Positions 35,246-48,815 of a DNA stretch of 64,000 nucleotides are shown one piece after another. Position 1 is the stretch's first letter; each line of letters begins with the position of its first letter. Under the pieces are notes generated by a model. The model worked only from the letters and a program-made list of their open reading frames with translations. It did no database searches and was not told the origin of the DNA. The position numbers were made by a program, and so were the translations under genes. This DNA comes from Chaenocephalus aceratus (Eukaryota > Chordata > Actinopteri > Perciformes > Channichthyidae): positions 57,657 to 121,656 of the forward strand of contig JAMFTG010000586.1 of NCBI GenBank assembly GCA_023974075.1. Reading direction: 5' to 3'.

Positions 35246-36551
35246 AAGAACACTAGTAGTTCGAGTAACCAAAGCTTTCAGAAACTGAGAGCTATTGAAA
35301 AGCAGTAAGATAGCTTGAAGACAATTATTTCAATATCTCATGAACTCCATTTGTATTTGAGTCAGCCAATCGTGACCCTGGTTCAAGAATTATGGCTTGT
35401 TATGCTCATGCAGTATATATGTCGGCCGTGCTTAACATTTGCGATTGTGTTGTCCTCTACCAGTCTTTCTGAATCATAAACATCTTTCTCTTGTCAGTTC
35501 ACATTCTCTCGGTCCTATGAGAACACATTACAAGGCCTCGCTTCCACCTGAACCCTGGCTTGATTACAGAAAAGAGCAGGTGTGAATTACGTGGGTGCAA
35601 CAGGATAGCTTCCTGTGAATAAATGCATTTTGATTATGAGCAAACATTGCCCTCCTTTGGCCCTCATTATGCAAATTAGGAATTGTATTTTAGGGGAAGA
35701 GAGGGAAGGAGGGCGAGGGTGATTTGTTTGCAGAGGATTTTGCGCAGCCTGGCAGTCGCATATTGTTGATTAACGGACTAATGGACAGGCAGCAGAGTGG
35801 GGTGAAGTAATTTCATACCAATCACTATTCATTACTTAATGAGAGATGACTCTGCGGCTCCAACGGCAGCAACGTTGATGAATCGTAATAAAAAAATCAT
35901 ATCATTATTTACCTCTTTAAATTCACCGGGGCCGAGGAACATAATTAGGACGCACATGGGAGAAATATGGGGCCGTTTTCTTTCCCAATCATTTATCATG
36001 AGCTAATAGGATTTTTTGTTTACGGCTCGGGCCATCAGAGCAGCCGTAGAGTCTTACCTGTTGGACCAAAGAATAATCTAATCAAGTACACATATTTAAA
36101 ATATAATTGACTTCTGTAATGCTGCTCAGGAAGGGGCAGATTCCCATTGGCTTCGGAGACGAATGATCCAGAAAAAGTGGTTTTTTCTTAGTGGAGTTTA
36201 CTTAATTACATTTGACAGAATTGTATTTTAATGACATATTATTTCTGGATTGTGTCCAGCGGATAATGAAGAGACGATGCATTGGGAACATATTTATTTG
36301 AGCTACTGAAATGGACAAGTTGTGTTTTGGTTAATGGATTGATGAACGGAGCGCAGACTAAATTAAGGGTCACCAAATGGTATATTAGTTTAATTAAAAC
36401 ACTCGTTGCCAAGCAGTGGCTGTTGGGAGGTTAAGAAGATAAAGAACTCACATAATGTTAATTATGACTGAATAGATCTTGTTTAACCACGCCCGTTACA
36501 GTCGATACTTTCCTTTCTTATTTGTGAGGTTATTGATGAATATCAAGTTGT
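35246..36551. other. Repeat-free AT-rich block, candidate conserved noncoding DNA
   Basis: No transposon ends, no tandem repeats and no exon-like ORF over 1.3 kb, unusual in this window. Between 35600 and 36430 there are many homeodomain-like cores (CTAATGG, TAATTAGG, TTAATTAAA) and words such as ATTATGCAAATTAGG. Enhancer function is only a hypothesis. Confidence 0.35.
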
Positions 36552-36805
36552 TTAACCCTCCTGTTGTCTTTAGGTCAAATCTGACCGATTTACTACTTTC
36601 ATCAATCGTAACTTTTTTGTTTTAGATTCGATTGCATTCAGGCTTTATGATATCCTTCACAGGAGACATTTGAACATATTAAAGTGCTGATCACCACTTT
36701 CATTGAATTCTGGATGATTTAGTCAACTTTGAAACACCCATGGTGTTCCCGCTCAAAAATGACCGCGATAAAGAAAAGGAATTAGTAACCATCCGGTTCA
36801 GATCA

Positions 36806-36864
<59 letters not shown>

Positions 36865-37201
36865 TCTAGATGTCCCCCCCCGCTTAAGTGCCCATCCCCC
36901 CATGTGAATCACAAACACACAGAACACTTTGACACATTTCCCGCTCTTATGTGCCCCTCCCCCCACATGGATCACACCTGGCACACGCAATACATGTTCA
37001 GTGTCTGTTCTTTGTATATTTACTGCAGTTCTTCATGTATTCCAGTAGTCTGATACAATATTTACAGTTTGAAAGGGTGTTAAATTAAATTTGGTGATGA
37101 TTAATGGTTTTTGTGTTAATGTAATAGCAGTTAAAACAGGACCGGTCAGATTTGACCGCGAACACCAAAGTAAGGGGGGGGGGAGACAATAGGAGGGTTA
37201 A
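36552..37201. mobile_element. TTAA-flanked nonautonomous transposon with a CA tract
   Basis: Ends TTAACCCTCCTGTTGTCTT and (inverted) TTAACCCTCCTATTGTCTC, intact TTAA at both boundaries. Subterminal GGTCAAATCTGACC and GGTCAGATTTGACC lie symmetrically. Interior 650 bp with a (CA)n tract at 36807-36860, C-runs and no transposase. piggyBac/Kolobok-type by target site. Confidence 0.8.
36807..36860. repeat. (CA)n microsatellite
   Basis: About 54 bp, inside the TTAA-flanked element. Confidence 0.97.
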
Positions 37202-37639
37202 GAACATTAACCCTTCACAATACCAATTGAAAAAAACGAAATAAAATTGTGTACAACATTTTGACCAACAGACCAAAACCCAAAGACATTAAATATTTGA
37301 CAATAAAGAAAGAAATATATGTGAACATTTAGGGAGCTGGAATCGTTGAATGGTCATTAAAATTAAAGTAATGAGATAAAAACAGTTTCAAATCAATTTC
37401 ACATAATAACTTCTCTCTAGTCGAAGGGGGTTTTCGTTTCCCTATTTTATATCAGTTTTTTAATAGCTGTGATTGAACTTTACAAATGGAAAGAAACTGT
37501 GAAGGTGACTATGTTATAATCAAATGTTTAAGTCTCAACCCAATCTCACAAAAAAACGTGTAATAGCTACGTTGGTCGACAGGGCAACACTTAGTATCTT
37601 TAAGCAATAGCTCACGACAGGCCGTGGTGTATGGTCATT
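37202..37639. other. Unannotated sequence
   Basis: AT-rich; nothing recognised. Confidence 0.45.
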
Positions 37640-37751
37640 ATATCACAGTTAAGGGCCGTGGTTCGGCCCGACGCGAAGCCGTGATATACGCTCATTATAT
37701 CACGGCTAAGAACCAATCAGATTGCTTGATTTGACTTATTCGTTTTATAAT
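37640..37751. repeat. Palindromic dispersed repeat remnant
   Basis: TCATTATATCACAG, then TTCGGCCCGACGCGAAGCC, then TCATTATATCACGGCTAAG and AACCAATCAGATTGC. Parts recur at 24160-24190 and 24447-24510. CGTGATATA/TATATCACG words give it a palindromic character. Confidence 0.5.
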
Positions 37752-37995
37752 CACAAATAACCCTCTCAAGACGTGACATGGACACAATATGTTGTACCTA
37801 TTCATTTATAATGACCAGTGTCCATGTCGCGTGATCGCAAACTTTCCCAGTGAGAAAACAAAAGTTCATATTGTACTTTTGGAATTTACGTCCAGTGGAT
37901 GTGTAGGATCCATAGTTTGATAGATATTACGAAGATTATTTGAGCTCCATGTTTAAATATTGTATCCATGTCACGTCTTGAGAGGGCTATTTGTG
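37752..37995. mobile_element. MITE with about 37-bp inverted ends
   Basis: Left end CACAAATAACCCTCTCAAGA continuing CGTGACATGGACACAATAT; right end inverts to CACAAATAGCCCTCTCAAGA continuing with the same order. 244 bp, no coding content. It directly follows the preceding repeat remnant and may be part of a larger element. Confidence 0.75.
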
Positions 37996-38675
37996 AATAT
38001 ACTACGTTTTGCCATTTCTTTGTGAGACTGGGTTGGTTTGCCATATCAATTTCAATCTATAAAACCTACAACGTGCGGTGCAGCCTTGACTGTCCATATC
38101 CCTTTAACACAGGAGCTTCGACAGGGATAAATGGGGGAGGGGGCGTTTAGATAGATGGAATTAGTGGGGGAGGATGGGAGTAAAAACTGAGTTTCTGACC
38201 TCTTGATGGGACACACATTTCTCTCATCTTTACTCATGCTCTCCTCCCATAATCTACGGATATTTAGCTGTACATATATATGCAGGTAAATAATTAAAAG
38301 TCTCATTCAAAGTTAATTAGCAGATTAGTAGATGAAGGTCATCCTCAGAAGATTTCTCTTGCCTTACAGTTTCATTAAGAACGAGCGAGAGGAGCAACTA
38401 GGATCCATCAATTCTAGACTTGTATTCTCCCCTGCTAATGCAGTTAATTGGCAATTTGATTACATTTCAGAATTGAATTGAGAAGTTGGGTATTCATCCT
38501 TTTCATTTAGCAGAGATACCGTTTTCTCACTGCCGACTACGAGAGAGAAGTCTATTAATAAAAAGCAATATGATTTTGAGCTAATTTTTTTAAGCTACTG
38601 AGCCGTTTAATCACTAGCAGATGTGAATATTCGGTAAAGATGTTTGAGATAAAATATTTGACCAGGGATTACTTT
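37996..38675. other. Unannotated; AT-rich block 38310-38660
   Basis: No repeat or exon recognised. 38310-38660 has a high density of TAAT/ATTA words (AGTTAATTAGCAGATTAG, TGCAGTTAATTGGCAATTTG) and could be conserved noncoding DNA. Confidence 0.35.
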
Positions 38676-39286
38676 TTAACACGAGAACCGCCAGAGATTT
38701 TTTTATACCTAAAACCGCCACTGGGGTCAAATTGACCCAGCATTAGAATGCATTGATTTTCAAGGTAAAAGTATTGCTTTAAAAAGAAAAATGGTATTGG
38801 TATTTTGACAAGCACTTTTGTTCAATTGTTTCATTTATTAACGCTTCAACAGCGTTTCGTGAGGCGGTTGTCGTTGTTGGGTGAAAAGCAAAGCGCGAGC
38901 AGTCTCCCGTCAGCGGGAGCGCGCTCCTTCACTACAGACTGTTGCTATCAATCTATCTATCTCTCAATCTATCTATAGGAACCGCAGTAGACAAAAGGCG
39001 TTGCTATAGCAACACGTCATGTTTGTTTACACACAAAATCAATAGCGCGAAAAGGGGTGGGGTCAATACGACCCGCTTGGCGGAAATACCTATAAATGGC
39101 AATTTTTTTTGGCGATTTCTTCAATTTCACTTCATATTGACAATTTCTAACAACATAGGGTGCTACATAACACACTTTCAGGAAAAGTCACGGACTGGGA
39201 GACTTTAATATGTTATTGAACAAAAGTTACATACAATAAAAAACAGCTCTGGGTCAAATTGACCTGATTGGCGGTTCTAGTGTTAA
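38676..39286. mobile_element. TTAA-flanked nonautonomous transposon
   Basis: Ends TTAACACGAGAACCGCCA and (inverted) TTAACACTAGAACCGCCA, with TTAA at both boundaries. Subterminal GGGTCAAATTGACCC occurs near each end, the same architecture as 36552-37201 and 5707-6057. Interior has a short (CTAT)n run near 38950-38978. No transposase; the 88-codon frame 38942-39208 is unsupported. Confidence 0.82.
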
Positions 39287-41236
39287 AGTCCTCTTTTCTG
39301 GTAGTTTGATGTCGGTATGAAAACTTTCAAGCAGAATCAAATGGAGGTACTAGTTCAAACACAGATTTTTAAACATGAAACCTTCATAGTCCTCATTGGG
39401 GACATCCAGCTGGGCTTTTAACCGACGATAAGCTAATAGTATGCTTTCAAAATGTGAAAGAAAAGGAATAGATGATGCTAACGGATAGCTGTGAGAGCCC
39501 ACATCACACACTCCTACATGTGATGTGGACAACGGCCTGTTGTGAGTTCACTCTGATTCATTATCATTTATATCGGTGCTGCCCATCACGAGCAACATGC
39601 AACCTGGTGAGAGGATTTAATGAGGAGCAGGGGATGAAAGGGTTACAGCGAATTCACAAACACAGGATGCCCAACGCAGAGCACTAAGAAGTCAGTTTTA
39701 ATTGAAAGGAGGGCCGCGTATCATTTGGGTAGAAGCGGTGCTGGCGGCTTTGATGTGAGGATATCTAACTGTCTGGATTACTTTTTAATGGCGACCAGGA
39801 TGACAACGAGCGAATAACACGAATAAATGAGCACGGTTTGTTCGGGAGAGGCAACTTAACGCAAGATTTGCTACAGAGAGGAGATCAATGCTGATGCATT
39901 TTTCATTATCTTACTGTGTGAGGACGTCAGGAACGTGTTGTGGAGCCGAGCTGATCTTCAGGAGGCCTCGTCTACCTGTGGAGGCAGAGCAGAAATATCC
40001 ACAGCAGCGCTCACTTTTGAAAGGTGATGCCATATATTATTGACGGCAGGGTTTGTTTTGTTTGCTGATAGATATTATTAGTATTGAACTTGAGAATATG
40101 GTAGGGCTTTGTATTACTGCTTAACATGTGCATTGTTAAGACTTCAAATGTCATTTTAGCTGACGGTTTTCATCCAAAGTGATATATGTTATGGAAACTT
40201 CTGTGTAGCAATGCAGTGGAGTCACCGACTCAGGAAGGAGACACGGTGGAGCAGGAGCTTCGATGTCAAACACTGGAGGTTTGTTTGGAGTTACGGCCGG
40301 AGAATTCACATCACAAGTCACAAGTCACGGTCTGACTGCACGGGTGGGTTGCCACGTCAATTCTGGAGCGCCTCTCTCCCGTTAGCCCATTTAACTGGTT
40401 TCACAGAGTAATCAACATATCTTGATAAGATAGTTTAACCAGTTGGGCACACTGAGCTACTTGCGTCCTACTTGCGTCATACCTTGGAGTCCACACACAA
40501 CAAAGAAGGAAGTGTCCCAGTGCACCCACAACAACAGACCATCTGTGACCTAGTGTTGCCCGGTCACAGAATGGGAACAATAACATTATGGCTGAAGCAG
40601 CCTGTGTCCTTAAAGGAGATAAACAGACGTCAGGGTTGGTCCTGTACGTCACATCTAGGAGTCTGAGATAATTATTTCCCTAACAATATATAGATTTCAA
40701 TACCGCACACATGCCTGTATACGGGAGTAATTTAGAGTTAAGTACAGTCCGGGTACTTTTGGTCTCGAGTCTTTATTAGTCTCCAGTTGGCTTCATGCGA
40801 CATTGAGCAACTTTTGTAGGAATGAACCGAGCCTCCAACGCTGTATCCAGTTCTCTTCATACATCCATGACCCCGTCGTACAAGCTGCACTGTACCATTT
40901 ATTCCAATTGAACTGGAAGTGTTAACAACTCCTTCACAAATGCATTGGTTTTCAGAGGATGATTAGATGTTAGTGGTAAGAGCAGAGCTGTACTTGATGT
41001 AATTTTTTACATTCAAAGAAAAGTTCTTGAAGCAAATACTCAAATTGAATAATAATTATTTTGAGTATACAGTGGCAAGCGACTGCACAGTTGGGGGTCT
41101 GAGTTTGAGAGTAATACTGAGGCTGCAATGTAATCTAATGTGATGTCCAAAATCAATCTGGCACAACGTACTACTTAGAAACCGCGCATTGGTGAAGAAA
41201 CATGACTTGCTTTCCACTTTTTTTCTCTGTCGACCA

Positions 41237-41276
<40 letters not shown>

Positions 41277-41569
41277 GCACATACACACACACACACACAC
41301 GTCAAGGGAGAGGAGAGATTCAGCGAGCTCAAGGTGTACACACTATGCAAACAGCACCTGTTCAGTAATGATGGATCAACACGGTAGGAGAGAGCATATT
41401 TAATTGGATGTTTACATGAGGAAGAACTTCAACCATATGGATCAGATTATTGGACCATATGCACTTCGCTGCTTCTTCTGGGAGTTGCTGAAGTTACACA
41501 TAGCTCTCATAAAAAACATAAAAACCTGCAGGATAGAAGAAAAAATGGAATAAGTTTGACACTCTACAT
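39287..41569. other. Largely unannotated, with one CA tract
   Basis: Unique sequence. Frames of 60-83 codons at 39350-39687 and 40211-40666 have no domain. No transposon ends recognised. Confidence 0.45.
41240..41300. repeat. (CA)n microsatellite, interrupted
   Basis: CA dinucleotides with CACGCACGCACATA interruptions. Confidence 0.95.
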
Positions 41570-42046
41570 CAGGGGTGTCAAACTCAATTTCATCACGGGC
41601 CACATTCGCATTATGGTTGCACTTAAAGGGCCGGTTGTAACTTTAAGACTATATAAAAAGACATATATAGATATTTAATATATATAACATAATGTATTAT
41701 ATTACATTATTGCCTCTGCATTGGATTATTATCGGATAGGGTAATATCTTCATAATTAACTACATGTGAAAGCAGAAGTCCAGGGCAAATAATTGCAAGT
41801 CTCTTCAGTGAGAATGTCACAAAATGATTGAAAAAGAAAAGAACATTCTGGAGAAAAAGACATTTTGAGAAAGAAGGCATATTTGAGATGCATTGTGGGA
41901 CATGTAGTTTATGGGCAACGTGCTTCTGTAAATCGGCATGTAACCGTATAATAAACATATTATATTCTTTGCAAGCTCTTGTGGGGCCACAGAAAATGAA
42001 GTCGCGGGCCGGATTTGGCCCCCGGGCCTTGAGTTTGAGACCCCTG
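41570..42046. mobile_element. hAT MITE family C, copy 2
   Basis: Ends CAGGGGTGTCAAACTCAA and TTGAGTTTGAGACCCCTG. Flanks CTCTACAT (41562-41569) and GTCTACAT (42047-42054) match at 7 of 8 positions. 477 bp, intermediate internal A-rich segment (ACATTTTGAGAAAGAAGG). Confidence 0.9.
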
Positions 42047-42087
42047 GTCTACATCATTTGTCCTTTAAGTTACAGCCATTAGCTGGT

Positions 42088-42115
42088 TAGCTTAGCTTAG
42101 CTTAGCTTAGCATAG
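42088..42115. repeat. (GCTTA)n microsatellite
   Basis: About five TTAGC/GCTTA units. Confidence 0.8.
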
Positions 42116-42460
42116 CATGAACACTCAACGTAAATGCTATCAATGCAGAAGTTTGACAATTATCGGAAACATTCTTAGAAAGTTTCTTCTTGAAAGTTGC
42201 CAAATAATTATATCAATCAAATCTATCTGTTAACAGCCACCAGCGGGTTAGCCAGCGTTGCCAACTTTGGGTACCTGGCTGGAGTGAGATTTTGATATCA
42301 TGGATTTAATTACACATATGCTCACTAAATGACTGCTATCGTGTCAGTAGCGGGACCTTAGCATATAGGATATATATACAAATACACAATAAAGGGCACA
42401 ACGTTTTATTCACTAATGAAAGTCAAACACATGTTTGTTTCCACTGTTTTATTGTGTGCC

Positions 42461-42690
42461 TGTCGCGATAAGCAATTAATTGACTTATCGTACGATAAAT
42501 AAAAATTAACTCGATAAATTGCCATTTCCATGAGGCTGTGTCTAGCAGTTTGAAAGGATGTACTTGAATTATTATTATATCATGTCAGTGGTCTAAAATG
42601 GTCATTCAGCGGTGCCGACAATATTATCGTTTATCGCAATAATTTCTGGGAAAATGTATCCAACAAAATTAATTATCGTGAGGCCTATAC
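42461..42690. mobile_element. MITE nested in family D
   Basis: Inverted ends GCCTGTCGCGATAAGCAATT and (inverted) GGCCTCACGATAATTAATT, with internal TTATCG/CGATAA words. Present at the same place in both family D copies, so it inserted before that family spread. Confidence 0.55.
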
Positions 42691-42693
42691 ATG

Positions 42694-42695
<2 letters not shown>

Positions 42696-42730
<35 letters not shown>
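42696..42730. repeat. (CA)n microsatellite in family D copy 1
   Basis: 35 bp, next to the nested MITE end. The counterpart in copy 2 is about 190 bp. Confidence 0.95.
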
Positions 42731-42731
<1 letters not shown>

Positions 42732-43111
42732 CTACCGACTTACTCCAAACTGCCAAACATATTAATTAACACACTCTCACTCTCATATTCTCTTTGACTC
42801 TGTTTTGGCCTAGTAGAACAATAACCAGCAGACTTTTACTTTTCATTTCTACTGGATCTCAGATCTGCGCACTACGGGTCGGGGATTGACCAACCGGCTC
42901 CCACTGCTCTGCTGCCTGTTAACGTTGTTAAGAGTGGTGGGGGCGGATCGACAGCTTGAGCAGCTGTCAACTCAGCATTGTAAATAACCAACCAAAAACG
43001 ATCGCCGGTTCGTCTTGTTTTTGGCGTGAGAATAGTTTGGGCAGCGTGAGATTGAGAGTGAAAGCGTGTGTCACACGCCAGATGCGTGAGAGTTGGCAAC
43101 CCTGGGTTAGC

Positions 43112-44050
43112 TAGCTTTAGCGTAAACACCAACAGGAAACAAATAGTTTTGTCAACATTTTAAACGTTATATGTTTTTATTTTAACTCACTTTAAGGATT
43201 TAATCTGTGAAAACTGTTTGAGTTTAAATTCATGATGCAATGTGTTTTAATTATTCATGATTTTTATTTTTAAAACACTTCCTTGGAGAAGTTAGTAAGT
43301 TGGTCAGTTGAAGTACAATGTGTTGTATTTCCGCCCCCAGTTGTGATACGATGACCTCTTAATTCATAGCCCCATTTTTTCATATTTAGCTTTTGATTTA
43401 TCATTTATGCTATTTGCTAGGTTAATACAAAACACACTGTTTTGAAATTCAATACCTGAGTCATGGTGTATACCTGCTGGGTCCCTGCCAGCCATTTATA
43501 TTTTGCAGATTTCTCATTTTATTCAAAAGAAAGTCTGGTGTCAGGTATATTTCCTCCTGTAATCCCAAACCTCAGTGAAAAACTAACTCTGTTAGCAGTG
43601 AGAGAAAAGGGAAGTACTCAAATTAGATCTGTTGTATTTCAAACTTTGCCAAACATTATGTCTTGATTATAAAGAAAACAGACAAGTAGGATTTGGTTTT
43701 GATGTGCCATGAAGTTTATTTTCAGTCACCTCTCTAGACACTCTCCTAAAAGGTCCAATAATGTTTTTATTTTATTGTCAATCTCTCCTTTTAAATCCTT
43801 ATTTCCAGTCGTTTGTAGTGTCTTCTGCCTCAGGCTGGCCTACAGGGCGCGTGACTGTTGCTGCTCCGTATGAGCGATGTTAGAGAACCTTTGCAGCTTT
43901 CATAGACTGTAGCAAGACACAGGAAAGTAAGACAGGATGCATCTGGAGGACAAAAGCATCTGATTCTGCGTCTGAGGAGCTGTGTGATATACGGAGGATG
44001 ATCACAGAGTCTCGTGACATCTCAAGACAGAATCGTTGGTTCCCGAGAGT
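43112..44050. other. Unannotated sequence
   Basis: Unique. Frames 43463-43666 (plus) and 43880-44176 (minus, overlapping the retrotransposon) have no domain. Confidence 0.45.
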
Positions 44051-44290
44051 CCTAGGCAAGGCAAGTTTATTTATATAGCACTTTTCAACACAAGGCGATT
44101 CAAAGTGCTTTACGAAAATGAAAGATATTAAGAGAAAACACTTTAGAAACATTAAAAAGCAAAGATAATAAAACATGAATACAAGTTACTGTGCAGTGTG
44201 AGATGAGATTAGTTCAATTAAAAGCAGCGGCAACAAGAAAAGTCTTCAGCCTGGATTTAAAAGTAGTTTCTGGGAGTTTGTTCCAGATAT
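44051..44290 (-). mobile_element. Non-LTR retrotransposon 3' end, same family as 27235-27690
   Basis: Read inverted it ends AAAGTGCTATATAAATAAAC TTGCCTTGCC, with CTTTGAATCGCCTTGTG upstream and coding debris corresponding to NKLPETTFKSRLKTF and AAAFN. 5' truncated after about 240 bp. Confidence 0.8.
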
Positions 44291-44484
44291 TTGGAAATAT
44301 CCCGAACCAAATTCCTCTACCCCTGGTCTTCCTGTGAAATGATAGTTCTGTTGACAGTTTTCTAACCTTTTTATATTCCTTTCATCTTTCTCTTTCAATC
44401 ATTTAGCATACTTTCCCCCTTGTTTTATTGTTACCAGAACCCATCTTTTACCTTTAAAACCATTCTTTTCAATTCCCAGATTTA
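44291..44484. other. Unannotated pyrimidine-rich sequence
   Basis: T-rich; nothing recognised. Confidence 0.45.
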
Positions 44485-44665
44485 CACTGAACAAAAATAT
44501 AAACGCAACACTTTTGTTTTTGCTCCCATTTTTTTTCAGATTTGTGAACAATATTTGCGAGAAATGGTTATTTTGTGTATAAAGAAAATGTTTTAGATAT
44601 TTGAGTTCATCTCATGAAAAATGGGAGCAAAAACAAAAGTGTTGCGTTTATATTTTTGTTCAGTG
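44485..44665. mobile_element. Near-palindromic Tc1/mariner-type MITE
   Basis: 181 bp. Arms start CACTGAACAAAAATATAAAC and continue GCAACACTTTTGTTTTTGCTCCCAT. The right arm is the near-exact inverse over about 50 bp. TA precedes the left end; TC/TA follows the right. This terminus is common in fish genomes, and Tc1/mariner affiliation is by recall. Confidence 0.85.
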
Positions 44666-45921
44666 TCGTATATTTAAACCTTGTTGCTGAGCGAGACATA
44701 TTGTGGTATCTCTGGAGCATTACTAGCACTTCCTCGATGCTCCAGATTAGATCCTGATAGGAGGGGGAGGGAGAAATGAATGAACGCTTATGAATACATG
44801 TGGCTGTGATGTCGGATTTGGATGCATTTCAGAAAAGCACACCATATGCACTTGAGTGGATAATCCCGAGATATGCAGGATCAAGGTTAATCTGTTGTTA
44901 AAAATGAAATGGATTCAGAACATATCAAGACACAATATCTCTCGCTCAGCAATTTTGGAGTTTTGCCAACGCAGCACATTTGGCTGAAAGTCATGATGGC
45001 TTACTTGAGAGTCCACACATAGAGCCCCTTATGGATACATCACAGTTTTCCCTTTCACCTTTTCTTTTGCATGACAGAGAGTGGGCCTTTGTAAGGATCA
45101 TCTATCATTACATGGGATTACCATTTCTTTGCATGCTGGGATCTCTTGGGATTACAGGGAGATTACTTCATATATTTTTTTAAAACCTCCGTGCCAGATT
45201 TGTCTTTATCTTTTCCATCCGGCAGTTTTTGGTAAGACGCTGAATCTCCACATTCCTTAATGCTGCTGAGAGTATTCATTTCCACACTCTCAGCATTAGT
45301 AAAACCTGTGATATATTTGCATCCTCCATTGCAATGAATCCAGAAAGAAACAGGCTATTTTAAACACCAAATAAATATAATTAATATTCTATTGTTAACT
45401 ATTGTAAACAAATGTTTTATACCGATTAAAGAAGTCCCTTAAGACTCGAATGCTGTGGCATTTCTGATTCCCCCTAAGCTTTGAATATGAGATACCGCAG
45501 ACGCGCTCTGTCGAGGGAAAGAAGAACACACATCATTAACTATGCAGCGAGCTATAATGTGCCGATGTGAAGGTCATCTTGATTACATTGCCGTCATGGA
45601 ATCGACATGGATGATAAGAGAAAGAAACAATGCATGAAAATATCGTTACCAAAATGCATGTGAAGCAAAAACAAACAAAAACAATTATGACCACTAACTA
45701 AAGCGAGTGTGAATATCAAAGCGTGCGTTTAGTAGGAAAGTGGATATTGATGGTGTTAGCTACATTAGCTCCATTAGCTTTATTATGTTTATTAGCATAA
45801 AGAAAGGAACAAGGCTTTGTAGGAAGTTCAAAAACAACACAATTACAACACACGACATGGCCTCGCACAGAATAAGACACAGGGGGAAAACAAATCCCAC
45901 GGTTGTTTTGTTAAATTAATT
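44666..45921. other. Unannotated sequence
   Basis: Unique, AT-rich. 44980-45183 is a 67-codon plus frame without a recognised domain. Short inverted TTAATGCTGCTGAGAGT / ACTCTCAGCATTAG at 45258-45301. Confidence 0.45.
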
Positions 45922-46889
<968 letters not shown>

Positions 46890-47115
46890 AAATCATTTTT
46901 GAATTGTATGCTCCAGAGCTCAGCTAGCCTATAGTCAGTATGCTAAGCTAGGCTCTCCCAACTATTTCTTTTTTTGGTAATAACAAAGAAGCATATCTTT
47001 AATGACACGTAAAAGCTATTCTTTGGAGCTAAGAAGAAACATGTGTTCAATTTATACCAAGCGACGCTATCTGTTTTCCCCTGCTTCACATAGGGCGATA
47101 TGGAAAAGCAACAGT

Positions 47116-47305
47116 CAGGGGCGGACTGGCCATCGGGACGTTTGGGGACGGTACTGAAGTTGGCTGGACGGACGATGTAGGCCGGTCGGAGAAGTCACTT
47201 GCACCCCCCCCCCCCCCCACCCCCCCCCCCGTTGACAATTCACTAGCGGTAATACTTGCGGTACCGCAGTGGGCCGGGCTGATTGGTAGTCCCAGTCCAC
47301 CCCTG
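47116..47305. mobile_element. Short hAT MITE with C-tract
   Basis: Ends CAGGGGCGGACTGGCCATC and (inverted) CAGGGGTGGACTGGGACTA. Flanks GCAACAGT (47108-47115) and GCATCAGT (47306-47313) match at 7 of 8. 190 bp with long C runs at 47205-47230. Confidence 0.88.
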
Positions 47306-47555
47306 GCATCAGTAACTCTGTTTTGGTACAGATGATGTACAGAAAATGATACTCAGAAATATCATTGTTGTAAAATGTTTTAAAGAGTCGAGCTAGATGT
47401 TTTCACTTGCACCCATTGTTAATGCTTAGCAACTAGCCTTAACATGTCTTCAACCTGAGTCAGGACATATGTGGACATTGTTATTTTTACATTTCTGTTT
47501 TTGAATAGATTGAAAATGAGCTACAGTGTGATATTCAGCCCTGGAGGTTTAATAA
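47306..47555. other. Unannotated sequence
   Basis: Unique; nothing recognised. Confidence 0.45.
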
Positions 47556-47664
47556 GCTGTTGAGGCTAGCTGTTGAGGCTAGCTGTTGAGGCTAGCTATT
47601 GAGGCTAGCTGTTGAGGCTAGCTGTTGACGCTAGCTGTTGAGGCTAGCTGTTGAGGCTAGCTGT
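47556..47664. repeat. 13-bp minisatellite
   Basis: About 8 copies of GTTGAGGCTAGCT with single substitutions. Confidence 0.95.
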
Positions 47665-48326
47665 TTCCCCCTGGATCCATTTATTTATGCTAAATAGATT
47701 ACGGGACTCTATCCTACTCAATGCAGAAAAAAGATATAATCTCGTCGGAAAGAAAGCAAATCTGAAGTTTTTATTTATAACTGCATTGTCCAACATATTA
47801 AATATATTTCACTCTGTCCCCCTCTTAGCATCTCTCCGTGTTGACAGCCTGTCATCCCCCACAGATGTATCTGGTTTCAGGATGCAATGACCTCCACAGT
47901 TACAGCACACCCCATCACAGAAATGATATGGATGTGACAGGTGAGGTGTGTTCACCAGCAATGCTGAAAAATGGGTGGGTTTTATCGGAATCACTTTGGG
48001 GAGTTGACTTGCCATTATTCGAGACGAGAAAAATGTCAGTCACCTTGAGGAAAGGTGAAGGAACAAGTTGAGTTAACAGACTGTCACCGGGTCACAAAGC
48101 CCTGAGATGATTTTCTTTGGCCTCATATGGTTTTATTTTGTATTTGAAGTCATTACTGTAAAGACGAGGCATCCTATTTGCCAAATGCTAAATGTCTCCG
48201 AATCGATATCGTTGCTCAAAGCTCTTCGCTCTTACACACCGCTCTGCTCATTAAACATGTGTCTGACCTTTAGGCTTACATCAGCTCTTTGGCAGCCGAT
48301 AGACATACCTGTAAGCCTGCCTTCAG

Positions 48327-48327
<1 letters not shown>
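47665..48327. other. Unannotated sequence
   Basis: Overlapping frames 47651-47890, 47838-48071 (plus) and 47809-48015 (minus) show no domain. Confidence 0.45.
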
Positions 48328-48378
<51 letters not shown>

Positions 48379-48566
48379 TACATCACTTCAGGGGACATTA
48401 CATTGACTTACATGCATTTCCTGGAGACTTACCCTAACCAAGTCTTCACCCTAAAATTAATGATTCCCCTCATGGGGACCTCCAATTTGTCCCCATAAGG
48501 GAGGCGAGTCCCCACACGTGACTATGTAAACAGATGTAGGTCCCCACAAGTATAGTAATGCTAGAC

Positions 48567-48593
<27 letters not shown>
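48328..48593. repeat. Dispersed repeat flanked by two CA tracts
   Basis: (CA)n at 48328-48374 and 48567-48593 enclose text common in fish genomes: GGGACATTACATTGACTTAC, CCTGGAGACTTACCC, CCCCTCATGGGGACC, GTCCCCACACGTGACTATG, TAGGTCCCCACAAG. No known coding capacity. Confidence 0.7.
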
Positions 48594-48597
<4 letters not shown>

Positions 48598-48815
48598 GAT
48601 CTACCTGAACACAATGCAAGAGGACAAGCTATCGCAATTTAAAGGGCATCGGTTCATTTTTTTGTCTCGAGTTACTGTCAAACTCATATTACGGCCCAAA
48701 TGCCAAAGCTTTTAATAACCGCAGCTTCTGTCCCATAACAGGGCAGAAGAGAGAGCAGTAGCACCATCTGCTGGAGATATACCACAACATGTGTGTGAAA
48801 CGAATTCACATAAAT

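Larger units (their letters stand above)
42253..43104 (+). mobile_element. hAT-like element family D, copy 1
   Basis: Ends CAGCGTTGCCAACTTTGGG and (inverted) CAGGGTTGCCAACTCTCAC. GGTTAGC abuts both sides (42246-42252 and 43105-43111). 852 bp. It contains a nested palindromic block at 42461-42690 with GATAAGCAATTAATT...AATTAATTATCGTGAGGCC and a (CA)n tract. Same element inverted at 45922-46889. No transposase. Confidence 0.82.
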
